The translations under genes were made by a program, and so were the position numbers. DNA of 19,592 nucleotides from Thermohalobaculum sp039821125 (GTDB taxonomy: Bacteria > Pseudomonadota > Alphaproteobacteria > Rhodobacterales > Rhodobacteraceae): positions 1 through 19,592 of the forward strand of contig JBCBOR010000083.1 of NCBI GenBank assembly GCA_039821125.1. Reading direction: 5' to 3'. Positions 1 through 7,508 of this stretch are shown here, piece by piece. Position 1 is the stretch's first letter. Every line of letters starts with the position of its first letter. The notes beneath the pieces are model-generated. The model did no database searches. It was not told where the DNA came from and was given only the letters and a program-made list of their open reading frames with translations.

Positions 1-570
1 TCACCCGGCGTGAAGATCACGGCCCATGGGAGCATCGATGGTCCCGCGGTCGCAGAGATCCGCCTCGACAAGGCTAATGGCGTGCCCCTCGGTGTGCCGG
101 GCTCGGACTGGCCATTGATTGAGCGCACGCTTGCCGCAGGAACTCTCGCGGTCTGCGCCGAAGCGATCGGTGCGATGGACATCGCGAAGGACATGACGCT
201 GGACTATCTGAAAGAGCGCAAGCAGTTCGGCAAGCCAATCGGTGCCAATCAGGTGCTGCAGCACAGGATGGTCGACATGATGCTCGAGATCGAGCAGGCG
301 CGCTCGGCGGTCATGCTGGCAGCCAACACGCTGGAAGGGCCGCGAGATCTGCGAGAGCTCAATGTCTCGGCGGCAAAGAATCTGATTGGCCGTGTTGGGC
401 GCCTTGTGGCCGAAGAGGCGATCCAGATGCACGGCGGTGTGGCCATGACCTGGGAATGGCCATTGCCGCATTTTGCCAAGCGGATCGTCATGATCGACCA
501 CATGTTCGGCGATACCGACCACCATCTCGAGCGGTTTCGGGATCTGTCTCGCGAGATGTCTGAATTCTAG
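1..570 (+). CDS. Acyl-CoA dehydrogenase, C-terminal part (5' end outside window)
   Basis: The reading frame is open from the first base, so this is the last ~189 residues of a longer protein (family usually ~380). Acyl-CoA dehydrogenases are FAD enzymes that introduce the alpha,beta double bond into acyl-CoA. Visible are the C-terminal helical-domain signatures ERKQFGKPIG (visible residues ~72-81) and AIQMHGGVAMTWE (~140-152). The tail FGDTDHHLERF resembles small subunits of the pimeloyl-CoA dehydrogenase type, which usually pair with a large subunit; that assignment is by remembered similarity only. The GTG at position 10 is internal, not a start. A T-run terminator overlaps the stop codon, so this gene ends its transcription unit. 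The fatty-acid, aromatic or alicyclic acyl-CoA substrate cannot be told. Confidence 0.9.
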   Translation, partial: SPGVKITAHGSIDGPAVAEIRLDKANGVPLGVPGSDWPLIERTLAAGTLAVCAEAIGAMDIAKDMTLDYLKERKQFGKPIGANQVLQHRMVDMMLEIEQARSAVMLAANTLEGPRDLRELNVSAAKNLIGRVGRLVAEEAIQMHGGVAMTWEWPLPHFAKRIVMIDHMFGDTDHHLERFRDLSREMSEF

Positions 571-590
571 GCGCGATCGCCTCTTTTTTT
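569..590 (+). terminator. Intrinsic terminator after acyl-CoA dehydrogenase
   Basis: The hairpin AGGCG-CGAT-CGCCT (569-582) begins inside the TAG stop codon and is followed by C and seven T. The stem is short (5 bp) but the T-run is canonical for Rho-independent termination. Confidence 0.7.
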
Positions 591-602
591 CCTGCGTCGC
601 GC

Positions 603-639
603 TTGAAAAATGCCAAAATTACCTTTAATGTCATTTTGG
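603..639 (+). promoter_or_regulatory. Candidate promoter with inverted repeat upstream of the OmpA-domain gene
   Basis: An AT-rich island lies in GC-rich surroundings. TTGAAA (603-608) could be a -35 box and TAATGT (626-631) a -10 box, with a 17-nt gap. The inverted repeat CCAAAAT (613-619) / ATTTTGG (633-639) straddles the putative -10 and could be an operator. This rests on sequence inspection only. Confidence 0.35.
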
Positions 640-662
640 GATTTACCAAAGGAGCCTTTGCG

Positions 663-1214
663 ATGATGTACCGACTTTTTGCCATGACAGCGATCATGGC
701 GCTTCCGACCAGCGTCCTCGCTGGACCGTCCTATACGCCGAGCGAGATCGAGGCCCATTTCTCGAAAGCGCTGGAGTGCCCCGGGGGCGGGCCATGCGTT
801 CCGAAACAAAAGACCCGTGCGGTGTGCCTTGGCACAGCGTCGGCCTGTGCCGAGCAGAATGCGGCACCGGCTGATCCCGGCGGGTTCGACATGCTGATCA
901 CGTTCGAGCTTGGCTCGGACCGGCTCAGCCGACAAGCCCGTGAGAACCTGGCCGAGTTCGCCAAGGCGCTCCAGGGTGACAAGCTCAGCAGTGCTCAGTT
1001 CAATATCGAAGGGCATACAGATGCCAGCGGATCCGACAGCTTCAACCTGAACCTGTCCAACCGGCGCGCCGCTTCGGTCGTGAATTACCTCGAAAGCCTC
1101 GGCGTGCCGCGCGAGCGGCTCGAAGCGAAGGGGTATGGCGAGTCGAAGCCGCGGGTCAGCGATCCGTTTGCCGCGATCAATCGCCGTGTGGAGGCGACGA
1201 TCCGCTTCCAGTAA
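663..1214 (+). CDS. Secreted OmpA-domain (peptidoglycan-binding) protein
   Basis: A 183-residue protein. The N-terminus MMYRLFAMTAIMALPTSVLA is a Sec signal peptide (cleavage about residue 20). A linker with four cysteines (residues ~39-62) follows, then an OmpA_C domain from ~residue 78. The domain shows GHTDASG (117-123), with D120 and R135 at the positions that bind diaminopimelate of peptidoglycan in this family, and NRRVEATI near the end. There is no beta-barrel, so it is a periplasmic or wall-anchored protein rather than a porin. The start at 663 is preferred over an in-frame TTG at 603 because AAAGGAG (648-654) lies 8 nt upstream and the signal peptide begins there. It is monocistronic: a terminator on each side and a convergent neighbour. 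Confidence 0.88.
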   Translation: MMYRLFAMTAIMALPTSVLAGPSYTPSEIEAHFSKALECPGGGPCVPKQKTRAVCLGTASACAEQNAAPADPGGFDMLITFELGSDRLSRQARENLAEFAKALQGDKLSSAQFNIEGHTDASGSDSFNLNLSNRRAASVVNYLESLGVPRERLEAKGYGESKPRVSDPFAAINRRVEATIRFQ

Positions 1215-1230
1215 GCGCTGTTCCAACGAC

Positions 1231-1261
1231 AAACGGCGACCCGGGATGCGGGTCGCCGTTT
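1231..1261 (+). terminator. Strong hairpin terminator, probably bidirectional
   Basis: A perfect 13-bp inverted repeat (1231-1243 and 1249-1261; arm AAACGGCGACCCG) with a 5-nt loop and short T/A flanks. It lies 16 nt after the OmpA-domain stop and 16 nt past the stop of the convergent gene, so it can serve both strands. Confidence 0.85.
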
Positions 1262-1277
1262 TGCGTTGTGGAGGTGC

Positions 1278-1730
1278 TTACTCCGGAAGGCGGGCAAAGG
1301 TTGTGTTGACCCTCTGGGGACGCCCGCGCGAGATCCGGGCGCGCTTCAGGCCTGGCGCTTTGGCTTTAGCCAGCACGCGCGGCGTTTCCATGTTGAACAT
1401 CACGACCTTGTTGCCGACTATGGCATGGACATCGGCCGTGCGCTTGCGCGCCTCGACTGCCGAGGCACGCGACATGAACGACACACCGGAGCAGCCATAG
1501 GCGGGTGCACCGCGCGTCTCGGACAAGCGCTGCATGGCGGCCCGCTCGAGCTCGGATTTCTGTTTTGGACTGGCGTATTGCGAGTAGAGCGCCGTGGTCA
1601 GATAGGCTGTGTTCTGCCCGTTCTCCACACCTTCGCAATAGACGAACCACTGGGCGTCTGCCTTGGCGTGGGTGGCTCCGATGAGAACGGCGATACCGAC
1701 GGTGGTGAAGAGTTTGGCGAACTTGGTCAT
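1278..1730 (-). CDS. Unknown secreted protein
   Basis: A 150-residue protein I do not recognise. The N-terminus (MTKFAKLFTTVGIAVLIGA, then THAKADA) is a clear signal peptide with cleavage near residue 24-26. The mature part starts QWFVYCEG and contains two cysteines (in VYCEG and YGCSGVSF) that could form a disulfide in the periplasm. The last ~30 residues are rich in Lys/Arg and look flexible. The ATG at 1730 has only a weak purine-rich upstream (AGGGCCAC). The neighbour in front is divergent, so it is transcribed alone from the 1731-2002 region. Function unknown. Confidence 0.7.
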   Translation of the reverse strand: MTKFAKLFTTVGIAVLIGATHAKADAQWFVYCEGVENGQNTAYLTTALYSQYASPKQKSELERAAMQRLSETRGAPAYGCSGVSFMSRASAVEARKRTADVHAIVGNKVVMFNMETPRVLAKAKAPGLKRARISRGRPQRVNTTFARLPE

Positions 1731-2002
1731 GATGTGGCCCTGTGCAATCGGGGACCGGTTCGGTCCGCATTGTGAGGCAAGGGCCTTCTGGGCTTGCGCG
1801 ATCGAGACCGTTGTTGATGATTCTTCCTAAAATTGTCTGAACGTTTTGATCTATTTTCAGACGAAACTCGGGAAAGCCTGCGTCAAACACTCCTCAATAT
1901 CGTTATCAGATTTCAGATATTGCCTGATTCCTCTAGGCGTGCCGGGCCCGCTCGCATAGGACTCGGGGACCGACGCGTCGATGTCCCGAGGTGACCCCAG
2001 CC
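1731..2002. promoter_or_regulatory. Divergent promoter region with two inverted repeats
   Basis: A 272-bp space between the unknown secreted protein (-) and the crotonase (+). It holds a 6-bp hairpin GGACCG-GTT-CGGTCC (1752-1766) and a wider perfect repeat GTCTGAA (1835-1841) / TTCAGAC (1856-1862) in an AT-rich stretch, either of which may be a regulator site. No confident -35/-10 pair was identified. Confidence 0.4.
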
Positions 2003-2790
2003 ATGTCAGACCGTATCATTCTGGAGCGATCAGGCCGTGTCCTGAAGGCCATCAACAATGACCCGAAAACGCTGAACTCACTGAGCTGGGATTTCTACAA
2101 TGGATTTCGCGAGGCCGTGCAGGAGGCGAGCGAGGACAAGGAGGTCGGGGCCATCGTGCTGACCGGCGCGGGCGGGTTCTTTTGTTCCGGCGGGAACATC
2201 AGTGATTGAAAGAACGCAGCGAAGCAGACTACGCGGCGCGGCGCAGCTCGGTCGACAAGCTGCACGACATGATCCACGCCATGCGAAACTGCCCCAAGCC
2301 GATCATCGCGGCGGTCGATGGCGGGGCCGCGGGGGCCGGCGCCTCGATCATGGCGGCGTGCGATCTGATCGTGGGTGCGCGCGATGCCTATGCCTCGGTT
2401 GCGTACATCAAGATCGGCATGACGCCCGATGGCGGCTCGACAGCCTTTCTCGGCACGGCGCTGCCGCGCCAGACCATGGCCGAGATGGTCTTCACCGGCG
2501 ACAGGATCGGGATGGAACGCCTGCATCAACTGGGCCTGGTCAATCGGATCGCCGAGCCGGGCGGTGCATTGGACATGGCGATGGACTGGGCCGCCAAGAT
2601 CGCCGAGATGCCGACACAGGCATTGGCCGTGGGCAAGCAACTGATCAACTCGGCGCGGCTGAATGATCTGAAAACGCAGCTCGATGCCGAAGCAGACGGG
2701 ATCGCGAACGCGCTTGGCGGGGTTGAGGGGGCAGAGGGGATCGCTGCCTTCCTCGAGAAACGCAAACCCGACTGGTCCAAGACGCGCTGA
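2003..2790 (+). pseudogene. Enoyl-CoA hydratase/isomerase (crotonase), interrupted by a frameshift
   Basis: A crotonase gene in two frames. The first part (2003-2209) reads MSDRIILERSG... to the oxyanion-hole segment FFCSGGNIS and then hits TGA. The second part (from 2206) continues LKERSEADY... through CPKPIIAAVDGGAAGAGAS and IGMTPDGGS to the C-terminus. Adding one base, most simply a T to the TT at 2206-2207, gives one 262-residue protein of normal family length. The layout resembles 'oxepin-CoA hydrolase, alternative type' and delta3,delta2-enoyl-CoA isomerase-like members: Asp in PDGG, and Ser rather than Glu at the first catalytic position. The start at 2003 is supported by GAGGTGA (1988-1994). 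It is either a recent pseudogene or a sequencing error; everything after the break is well preserved. The next gene follows after 17 nt. Confidence 0.85.
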
Positions 2791-2807
2791 CGGATCGGAG
2801 AGGACCG

Positions 2808-3359
2808 ATGACCAGACTGCCACCTCTCGACTATGACGCGATGTCACCTGCGCAGCGCGCGGTGCATGATGCAATTGTATCGGGGCCGCGCGGCTCGGTA
2901 CGCGGGCCGTTCCAGACCTGGATGCGCAACCCCGAGATGGCCGATGCCGCGCAGAAACTGGGCGAGTATTTTCGGTTCAACACCCATCTTCCACGCGACC
3001 AGGCGGAGATCGCAATTCTGGTAACCGGCCAGCACTACCGCTCGGAATTCGAGTTCTGGGCACACAGCGCACTGGCGCGTGAGGCGGGGGTTCCGGATGA
3101 CGTGATCGAAGCGATCCGGTCCGGCGATACGCCCGAGTTCGCAACGGCGGCTGAGCGTGTTGTCTACCAGACGGCCCGGGCGCTCAATGCCCGGCACAGG
3201 CTGACCGACGCAGAATACGAAACGGCGCTGGAGACCCTTGGCGAGCAGGGGCTGGTCGATGTGATCGGTCTCTGCGGGTATTACGCCATGGTCTCGCTGA
3301 CCTTGAACGTGGCGGAGGTTCCGACACCGGATGGCAGGCGCATTTTCCCTGATCCCTGA
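2808..3359 (+). CDS. Carboxymuconolactone decarboxylase / AhpD-fold family protein
   Basis: A 183-residue all-helical protein. The central segment (about residues 55-100: RFNTHLPRDQAEIAILVTGQ, then HYRSEFEFWAHSALAREAGV) matches the CMD-fold core with its conserved HxxxA-type helix. The CxxC of peroxidase-active AhpD proteins is absent, so a thiol peroxidase role is unlikely. A lyase, hydrolase or other ring-acid role is possible, and CMD-like genes often sit in catabolic operons. The start has GGAGAGGA (2797-2804) just upstream. It is co-directional with the broken crotonase 17 nt before it and probably co-transcribed. A palindromic repeat follows the stop codon directly. Confidence 0.8.
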   Translation: MTRLPPLDYDAMSPAQRAVHDAIVSGPRGSVRGPFQTWMRNPEMADAAQKLGEYFRFNTHLPRDQAEIAILVTGQHYRSEFEFWAHSALAREAGVPDDVIEAIRSGDTPEFATAAERVVYQTARALNARHRLTDAEYETALETLGEQGLVDVIGLCGYYAMVSLTLNVAEVPTPDGRRIFPDP

Positions 3360-3363
3360 AACA

Positions 3364-3386
3364 AGGGTGCGTCACGGACGCACCCT
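3364..3386 (+). repeat. REP-like palindrome, copy 1
   Basis: AGGGTGCGTC-ACG-GACGCACCCT: 10-bp arms and a 3-nt loop, starting 5 nt after the stop codon of the preceding gene. There is no T-run, so it is not a classical terminator. Identity with copy 3 extends three or more bases beyond each side of the palindrome. Confidence 0.85.
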
Positions 3387-3421
3387 ACGAGAGACCTGCG
3401 CACGCAGAAGAACGAGGACCC

Positions 3422-4549
3422 ATGCCCCAGACGAAGCTTTTTGATCCGATCACCCTGCGCGGGGTCGAGATCCCCAACCGCATCACCGTCGCGCCCATGT
3501 GCCAGTATACGGCCAAGGACGGCCTTGCCGGAAACTGGCATCTGGTTCATCTCGGCCAGTTCGCGATCTCAGGCCCGGGCCTCGTGTTCGTCGAGGCGAC
3601 GGGTGTCGAGCCCGAGGGGCGGATCACGCCGGGATGCACGGGGCTGTGGTCGGACGCCCATGAAGAAGCGTTTCGTCCGATCATCGAGTTCTACCGCGAT
3701 TATGGCGCGTCCAAGATCGGCATGCAGCTGGCCCACGCCGGGCGCAAGGCATCGTCCGATCTGCCATGGAATGGCGGAACTTCGCTGAAGGAGGGCGAGG
3801 GCGCCTGGCAGACCTATGGTCCCTCGGCGATCCCGTTTGCCGAGGGGTGGCATATGCCCGAGCAAATCGGCGACAATTCGATGAAGCGGATCCTCGATGC
3901 GTTTGTCGATGCGACCAAGCGCTGTGCCCGGCTGGATTTTGACGTGGTCGAGTTGCACTCGGCCCATGGGTATCTCTTGCACCAGTTCCTGAGCCCGATC
4001 TCGAACCAGCGTGACGACAAGTACGGCGGCAGCCTCGAGAACCGGATGCGTTTCCCGCTTGAGGTCTTCGAGGCCTGCCGTGCCGTCTGGCCCGATGACA
4101 AACCGATGGGCGTGCGGTTCTCGTCCACCGACTGGGTGCCGGACAGTTCGTGGGCGGTCGAGGAGGCCATCGCCTACACGCAGGCCCTGCACGAGCGCGG
4201 CTGCGACTTCGTCGATGTCTCCTCGGGCGGCAACGCCGTGATGCAGACGATCAAGGTGGCGCCGGGTTACCAGACCACTGCTGCCGCCGAGATCAAACGC
4301 GCGGTGCCCGAGATGTGCGTGATGGCCGTTGGTAAGATCACCCATCCACACCAGGCCGAGACGATCCTGGTCACAGGGCAGGCCGACATGGTCGCCCTGG
4401 CGCGCGGCATCACCTATGACAGCCGATGGGCCTGGCACGCGGCAGAAGCCCTTGGCGATGAGCGGGCGGCCTTCCCGGCGCAGTATGCACGCTCGCACCC
4501 CTCGCTGAGCGGGCTGCCCATCCCCGGAAACCCGCCACCCGCGAAGTAG
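3422..4549 (+). CDS. NADH:flavin oxidoreductase, Old Yellow Enzyme family (YqjM class)
   Basis: A 375-residue FMN-dependent TIM barrel that reduces activated C=C bonds of enones or dienoyl substrates with NAD(P)H. Class signatures seen: PMCQYTAKDG (Cys27 and Tyr29 correspond to the YqjM active-site Cys/Tyr), MQLAHAGRKAS (101-111, FMN contact), ELHSAHGYLLHQFLSP (177-192; His179 and His182 bind the substrate carbonyl), then SNQRDDKYGGSLENR. The GKITHP and ALARGI segments near the end bind FMN phosphate. It lacks the C-terminal FeS/FAD domains of long 2,4-dienoyl-CoA reductases. The start at 3422 has GAGGA 3 nt upstream. It lies among CoA-thioester genes, suggesting reduction of an unsaturated catabolic intermediate. 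Confidence 0.93.
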   Translation: MPQTKLFDPITLRGVEIPNRITVAPMCQYTAKDGLAGNWHLVHLGQFAISGPGLVFVEATGVEPEGRITPGCTGLWSDAHEEAFRPIIEFYRDYGASKIGMQLAHAGRKASSDLPWNGGTSLKEGEGAWQTYGPSAIPFAEGWHMPEQIGDNSMKRILDAFVDATKRCARLDFDVVELHSAHGYLLHQFLSPISNQRDDKYGGSLENRMRFPLEVFEACRAVWPDDKPMGVRFSSTDWVPDSSWAVEEAIAYTQALHERGCDFVDVSSGGNAVMQTIKVAPGYQTTAAAEIKRAVPEMCVMAVGKITHPHQAETILVTGQADMVALARGITYDSRWAWHAAEALGDERAAFPAQYARSHPSLSGLPIPGNPPPAK

Positions 4550-4655
4550 GGGCAGCAGAGCAATGTCTGCAGATCCCTCTCTTTTCCGTTTGCCTACTGG
4601 AAATTCGAGAGATCCCGGGGTCTAGTTGATCTGGGTATGGTGAAGCAGGTGTGTG

Positions 4656-6275
4656 ATGCGCGATCTCGGGACGTATGATTATGTGATTGTCGGAGCAGGC
4701 ACGGCGGGCTGTTTGCTTGCAAACCGCCTGTCGGAGGACCCGAGGAACCGGGTGCTGTTGCTCGAGGCTGGCAAGAAAGACAACTACCACTGGATCCATA
4801 TCCCGGTCGGGTACCTCTACTGCATCGGCAATCCGCGGACCGATTGGGGATTCTTTACGGAACCTGAAGAGAACCTTGGCGGGCGCGCAATCCGCTATCC
4901 CCGCGGCAAGGTGCTGGGGGGCTGTTCGTCGATCAACGGCATGATCTACATGCGCGGGCAGGCGCAGGACTATGACACATGGGCGCAGATGGGCTGCACC
5001 GGCTGGGGCTGGGACGACATCCTGCCGTTCTTCCTGAAGCACGAGGATCATTACGCAGGCCGCGGCCTTTCGGGCGGCGGTCTGCATGAGGAAGGGGGCG
5101 AGTGGCGGATCGAAGCGCCGCGGATCACCTGGGAACTGCTGGATGCGTTCCGCGATGCCTGTGCCGAGGTCGGCATCCCGAAGGTCGATGATTTCAATCG
5201 GGGTGACAATTTCGGCTCGTCCTACTTTCATGTGAACCAGCGCTCGGGTTTTCGCTGGAACACGTCGAAGGCGTTCTTGCGGCCTGCGCTCAACAGGCCG
5301 AACCTGCGCGTTGAAACCGAGGCGCAGGCAACCCGCATTCTGTTCGATGAAGGTCACGCCGGGGGCATTGCACTGACCGTGAAGGGGGAACCGGCCCGGG
5401 CGTTTGTGGAAGGTGAGATGATCCTCGCCTCCGGCGCGATCGGATCGCCGCATCTGCTGCAGCTCTCCGGCGTGGGTCCGGGCGCTTTGATGCAGGAAAT
5501 GGAGATCGATCCTCTCCTGGATGCCCCCGAAGTCGGCCAGAACCTGCAGGATCATCTGCAGATCCGCTGCGTCTACAAGGTCTCGGGCGTCGAGACGTTG
5601 AACGAGACCGCCAGCACGCTGTGGGGCAAGGCCAAGATCGGCCTCGAGTACGTCCTGAAACGCACGGGGCCGATGTCGATGGCGCCCAGCCAGGTCGGGG
5701 TCTTCGCACGATCCGACGAGACGGTCGAGACACCGAATCTGCAATACCATGTGCAACCTCTCAGCCTGGACAAATTCGGCGAGCCGCTGCACGACTTTCC
5801 TGCGATGACCGCCAGCGTGTGCGATCTGCGTCCCGAGAGCCGGGGCGAGATCGTGATGACGTCGCCCGACCCGATGGCAGCGCCCGCGATCCGGCCGAAT
5901 TACCTCTCGACACCGCGCGATCGGCAGGTGGCGGCAGATGCGATCCGGCTGACCCGTCAGATCATGGAGGCCCCGTCGCTCGCGCAGTACAATCCCTCGG
6001 AATATCTGCCCGGCTCGGATGTGATCGAACAGGACGCGCTGGAGCGAGCGGCTGGCGAGATCGGGACAACCATTTTTCACCCCGTCTCCACCTGCCGAAT
6101 GGGAGCGGATGACAGCGCCGTGGTCGACCCACGCCTGCGCGTGAACGGGCTGCGGGGCCTGCGCGTCGTCGATGCGTCGGTCATGCCGAAGATCGTCTCA
6201 GGCAATACGAACTCGCCAACACTGATGATCGCCGAGAAGGCCTCGGCGATGATCCTGGAAGATGCCAAGGCCTGA
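4656..6275 (+). CDS. GMC family FAD oxidoreductase (choline/alcohol dehydrogenase-like)
   Basis: A 539-residue flavoprotein oxidising an alcohol to an aldehyde. The N-terminal FAD fold DYVIVGAGTAGC shows GxGxxG at residues 13-18, LLLEAG ends the second strand, and GGCSSINGMIYMRGQ (88-102) is GMC signature 1. Signature 2, ASGAIGSPHLLQLSGVG, lies mid-protein. Active-site His475 is in TIFHPVSTCRMG and Asn519 in SGNTNSPTLMI, with the 44-residue spacing seen in choline oxidase. There is no signal peptide, so it is cytoplasmic. ATG 4656 is chosen over GTG 4653 because AGCAGG lies at suitable distance upstream. About 106 nt separate it from the ene-reductase gene, so it may have its own promoter. 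The substrate is unknown; BetA-like sequences cover many alcohols. Confidence 0.93.
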   Translation: MRDLGTYDYVIVGAGTAGCLLANRLSEDPRNRVLLLEAGKKDNYHWIHIPVGYLYCIGNPRTDWGFFTEPEENLGGRAIRYPRGKVLGGCSSINGMIYMRGQAQDYDTWAQMGCTGWGWDDILPFFLKHEDHYAGRGLSGGGLHEEGGEWRIEAPRITWELLDAFRDACAEVGIPKVDDFNRGDNFGSSYFHVNQRSGFRWNTSKAFLRPALNRPNLRVETEAQATRILFDEGHAGGIALTVKGEPARAFVEGEMILASGAIGSPHLLQLSGVGPGALMQEMEIDPLLDAPEVGQNLQDHLQIRCVYKVSGVETLNETASTLWGKAKIGLEYVLKRTGPMSMAPSQVGVFARSDETVETPNLQYHVQPLSLDKFGEPLHDFPAMTASVCDLRPESRGEIVMTSPDPMAAPAIRPNYLSTPRDRQVAADAIRLTRQIMEAPSLAQYNPSEYLPGSDVIEQDALERAAGEIGTTIFHPVSTCRMGADDSAVVDPRLRVNGLRGLRVVDASVMPKIVSGNTNSPTLMIAEKASAMILEDAKA

Positions 6276-6371
6276 CAACAGATCATCTCCCATCATCGCG
6301 CGGCTCACGAAATATGATTTCCCGCGATGCGGCGCCCTGTGCAGTCTTGTGCAGCTATTCAGGGGGTGGTG

Positions 6372-7469
6372 ATGATTTATCTGAACGCGGCGGGACACGG
6401 ACTGCCCGACCCGGCGGTGCGCGCTCGCATGATCGCATACCTCCAGCGCGAGGAGGCCGTCGGCCAGCCCGCAGCCGAGCTTGAGGCGGTAGCGGAGATC
6501 TCCCGCACCCGTTTCCGGATCGCCGCTCTGGTCAATGCCGATCCAGACGAGATTGCGCTGCCGGACTGGACGACGCTGGGCTGGAACGCCGCGGTGCTCT
6601 CGATGTCGCTGGCCGGGCGGCGGGTCCTGATGGCGCCGGGCGAGTGGATGTCGAATGTCGCACTTGCAAAGCGCCTTGGCGCGCGGGTCGAGGTGATGCC
6701 GACAGGGCCTGATGGCGCTCTGGATGTGCAAACCCTTGCCACACGGATCGACGATGATGTCGCGCTGATCGCAGCGCCCATCGTGTGTTCGCTGACCGGA
6801 GAGCGATATCCGGTCGAGGCGATCGGTGCGCTCGCCCGGCCCGAAGGCTGCGTCTACATCGTCGATGCAGCGCAAGCGCTGGGGCAGATGCCGGTGGACG
6901 TGGTGGCGATCGGGGCCGATGTGGTTGTCGCACCGACACGCAAATGGCTGCGGGCGCCGCGTGGGACGGGCATCATCTATGTGCGCGGATCGGCGCTCGC
7001 GAAGATGGGGCCGAACCTGATGGCCGAGTATGGGACGCTCAGTATGGACGGTGACGGGTTCGCTGATGCCAGCACCGCGGCTCGGTTCGAGAAGGGCGGA
7101 CCGTTCGTGGTTCAGCGCATCGGCGTCGCGGCAGCGCTGGATGTCTATGAGGGTCTTGGCGGCGCCGTGGTGACCGAAAGGCTGACGGCGCTTGCCGATC
7201 ATGCACGGGGCAGGGCGACGGCGCTTGGTCTGACCGTTGCGGGCGCCGAGCCTTTGCAAAGCGCCATCGTCACGCTGCGCGCGGGACCGGATGTGGTCGC
7301 GGGATGGGCGGCACGCCTGTCAGAGGCAGGCATCGTTGTGAAGAACGCCGGACCGGACTGTGAGCCACTGCGTGCGCCGAGCGACTTGGCCAACGGGTTC
7401 TTGCGGATCAGTCCGCATGTCTACAACACCGAGGCCGAAATCGACCGGGCCTTCGACCTGCTTTGCTGA
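6372..7469 (+). CDS. Aminotransferase class V-fold PLP-dependent enzyme
   Basis: A 365-residue fold-type I PLP enzyme, related in layout to cysteine desulfurases, isopenicillin-N-epimerase-like proteins and EgtE-type lyases. Visible are the N-terminal YLNAAGHGLP, VDAAQALGQMPVDV with Asp165 for the pyridine nitrogen, and the Schiff-base Lys191 in APTRKWLRAPRGTG. No active-site Cys loop of SufS/IscS type is seen, so it is probably not a desulfurase. ATG 6372 is chosen with GGGGGTGG directly upstream; an in-frame ATG at 6327 would add 15 residues that fit no fold. It is convergent with the quinone oxidoreductase gene, with a REP-like palindrome between the two stops. The reaction (transamination, beta-lyase or epimerase) cannot be decided. 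Confidence 0.85.
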   Translation: MIYLNAAGHGLPDPAVRARMIAYLQREEAVGQPAAELEAVAEISRTRFRIAALVNADPDEIALPDWTTLGWNAAVLSMSLAGRRVLMAPGEWMSNVALAKRLGARVEVMPTGPDGALDVQTLATRIDDDVALIAAPIVCSLTGERYPVEAIGALARPEGCVYIVDAAQALGQMPVDVVAIGADVVVAPTRKWLRAPRGTGIIYVRGSALAKMGPNLMAEYGTLSMDGDGFADASTAARFEKGGPFVVQRIGVAAALDVYEGLGGAVVTERLTALADHARGRATALGLTVAGAEPLQSAIVTLRAGPDVVAGWAARLSEAGIVVKNAGPDCEPLRAPSDLANGFLRISPHVYNTEAEIDRAFDLLC

Positions 7470-7475
7470 AACGGC

Positions 7476-7494
7476 GGTGCGTCACGGACGCACC
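7476..7494 (+). repeat. REP-like palindrome, copy 2
   Basis: GGTGCGTC-ACG-GACGCACC, 8-bp arms, starting 6 nt after the stop of the class V enzyme and followed by CCT as in the other copies. The left flank has diverged (C in place of G), shortening the stem. It lies between two convergent genes. Confidence 0.8.
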
Positions 7495-7508
7495 CTCGCT
7501 GAACGGGG

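Noticed and set aside
3364..3386. Reading the REP-like palindrome as a Rho-independent terminator
   Set aside because: The stem is strong but no T-run follows any of the three copies, so classical intrinsic termination is not supported; listed as repeats instead.
3569..4498. Open frame antisense to the Old Yellow Enzyme gene
   Set aside because: A shadow of a strongly supported gene, with unnatural composition.
4607..4623. Imperfect palindrome around CCCGGGG upstream of the GMC gene
   Set aside because: AGATCCCGGGGTCT has mismatched arms and no promoter context that supports an operator call.
4410..6080. Long (556-codon) open frame antisense to the GMC oxidoreductase
   Set aside because: It is His/Arg/Asp-rich, shows no motif, and lies exactly opposite a clear GMC gene; long antisense frames are expected in GC-rich codon usage.
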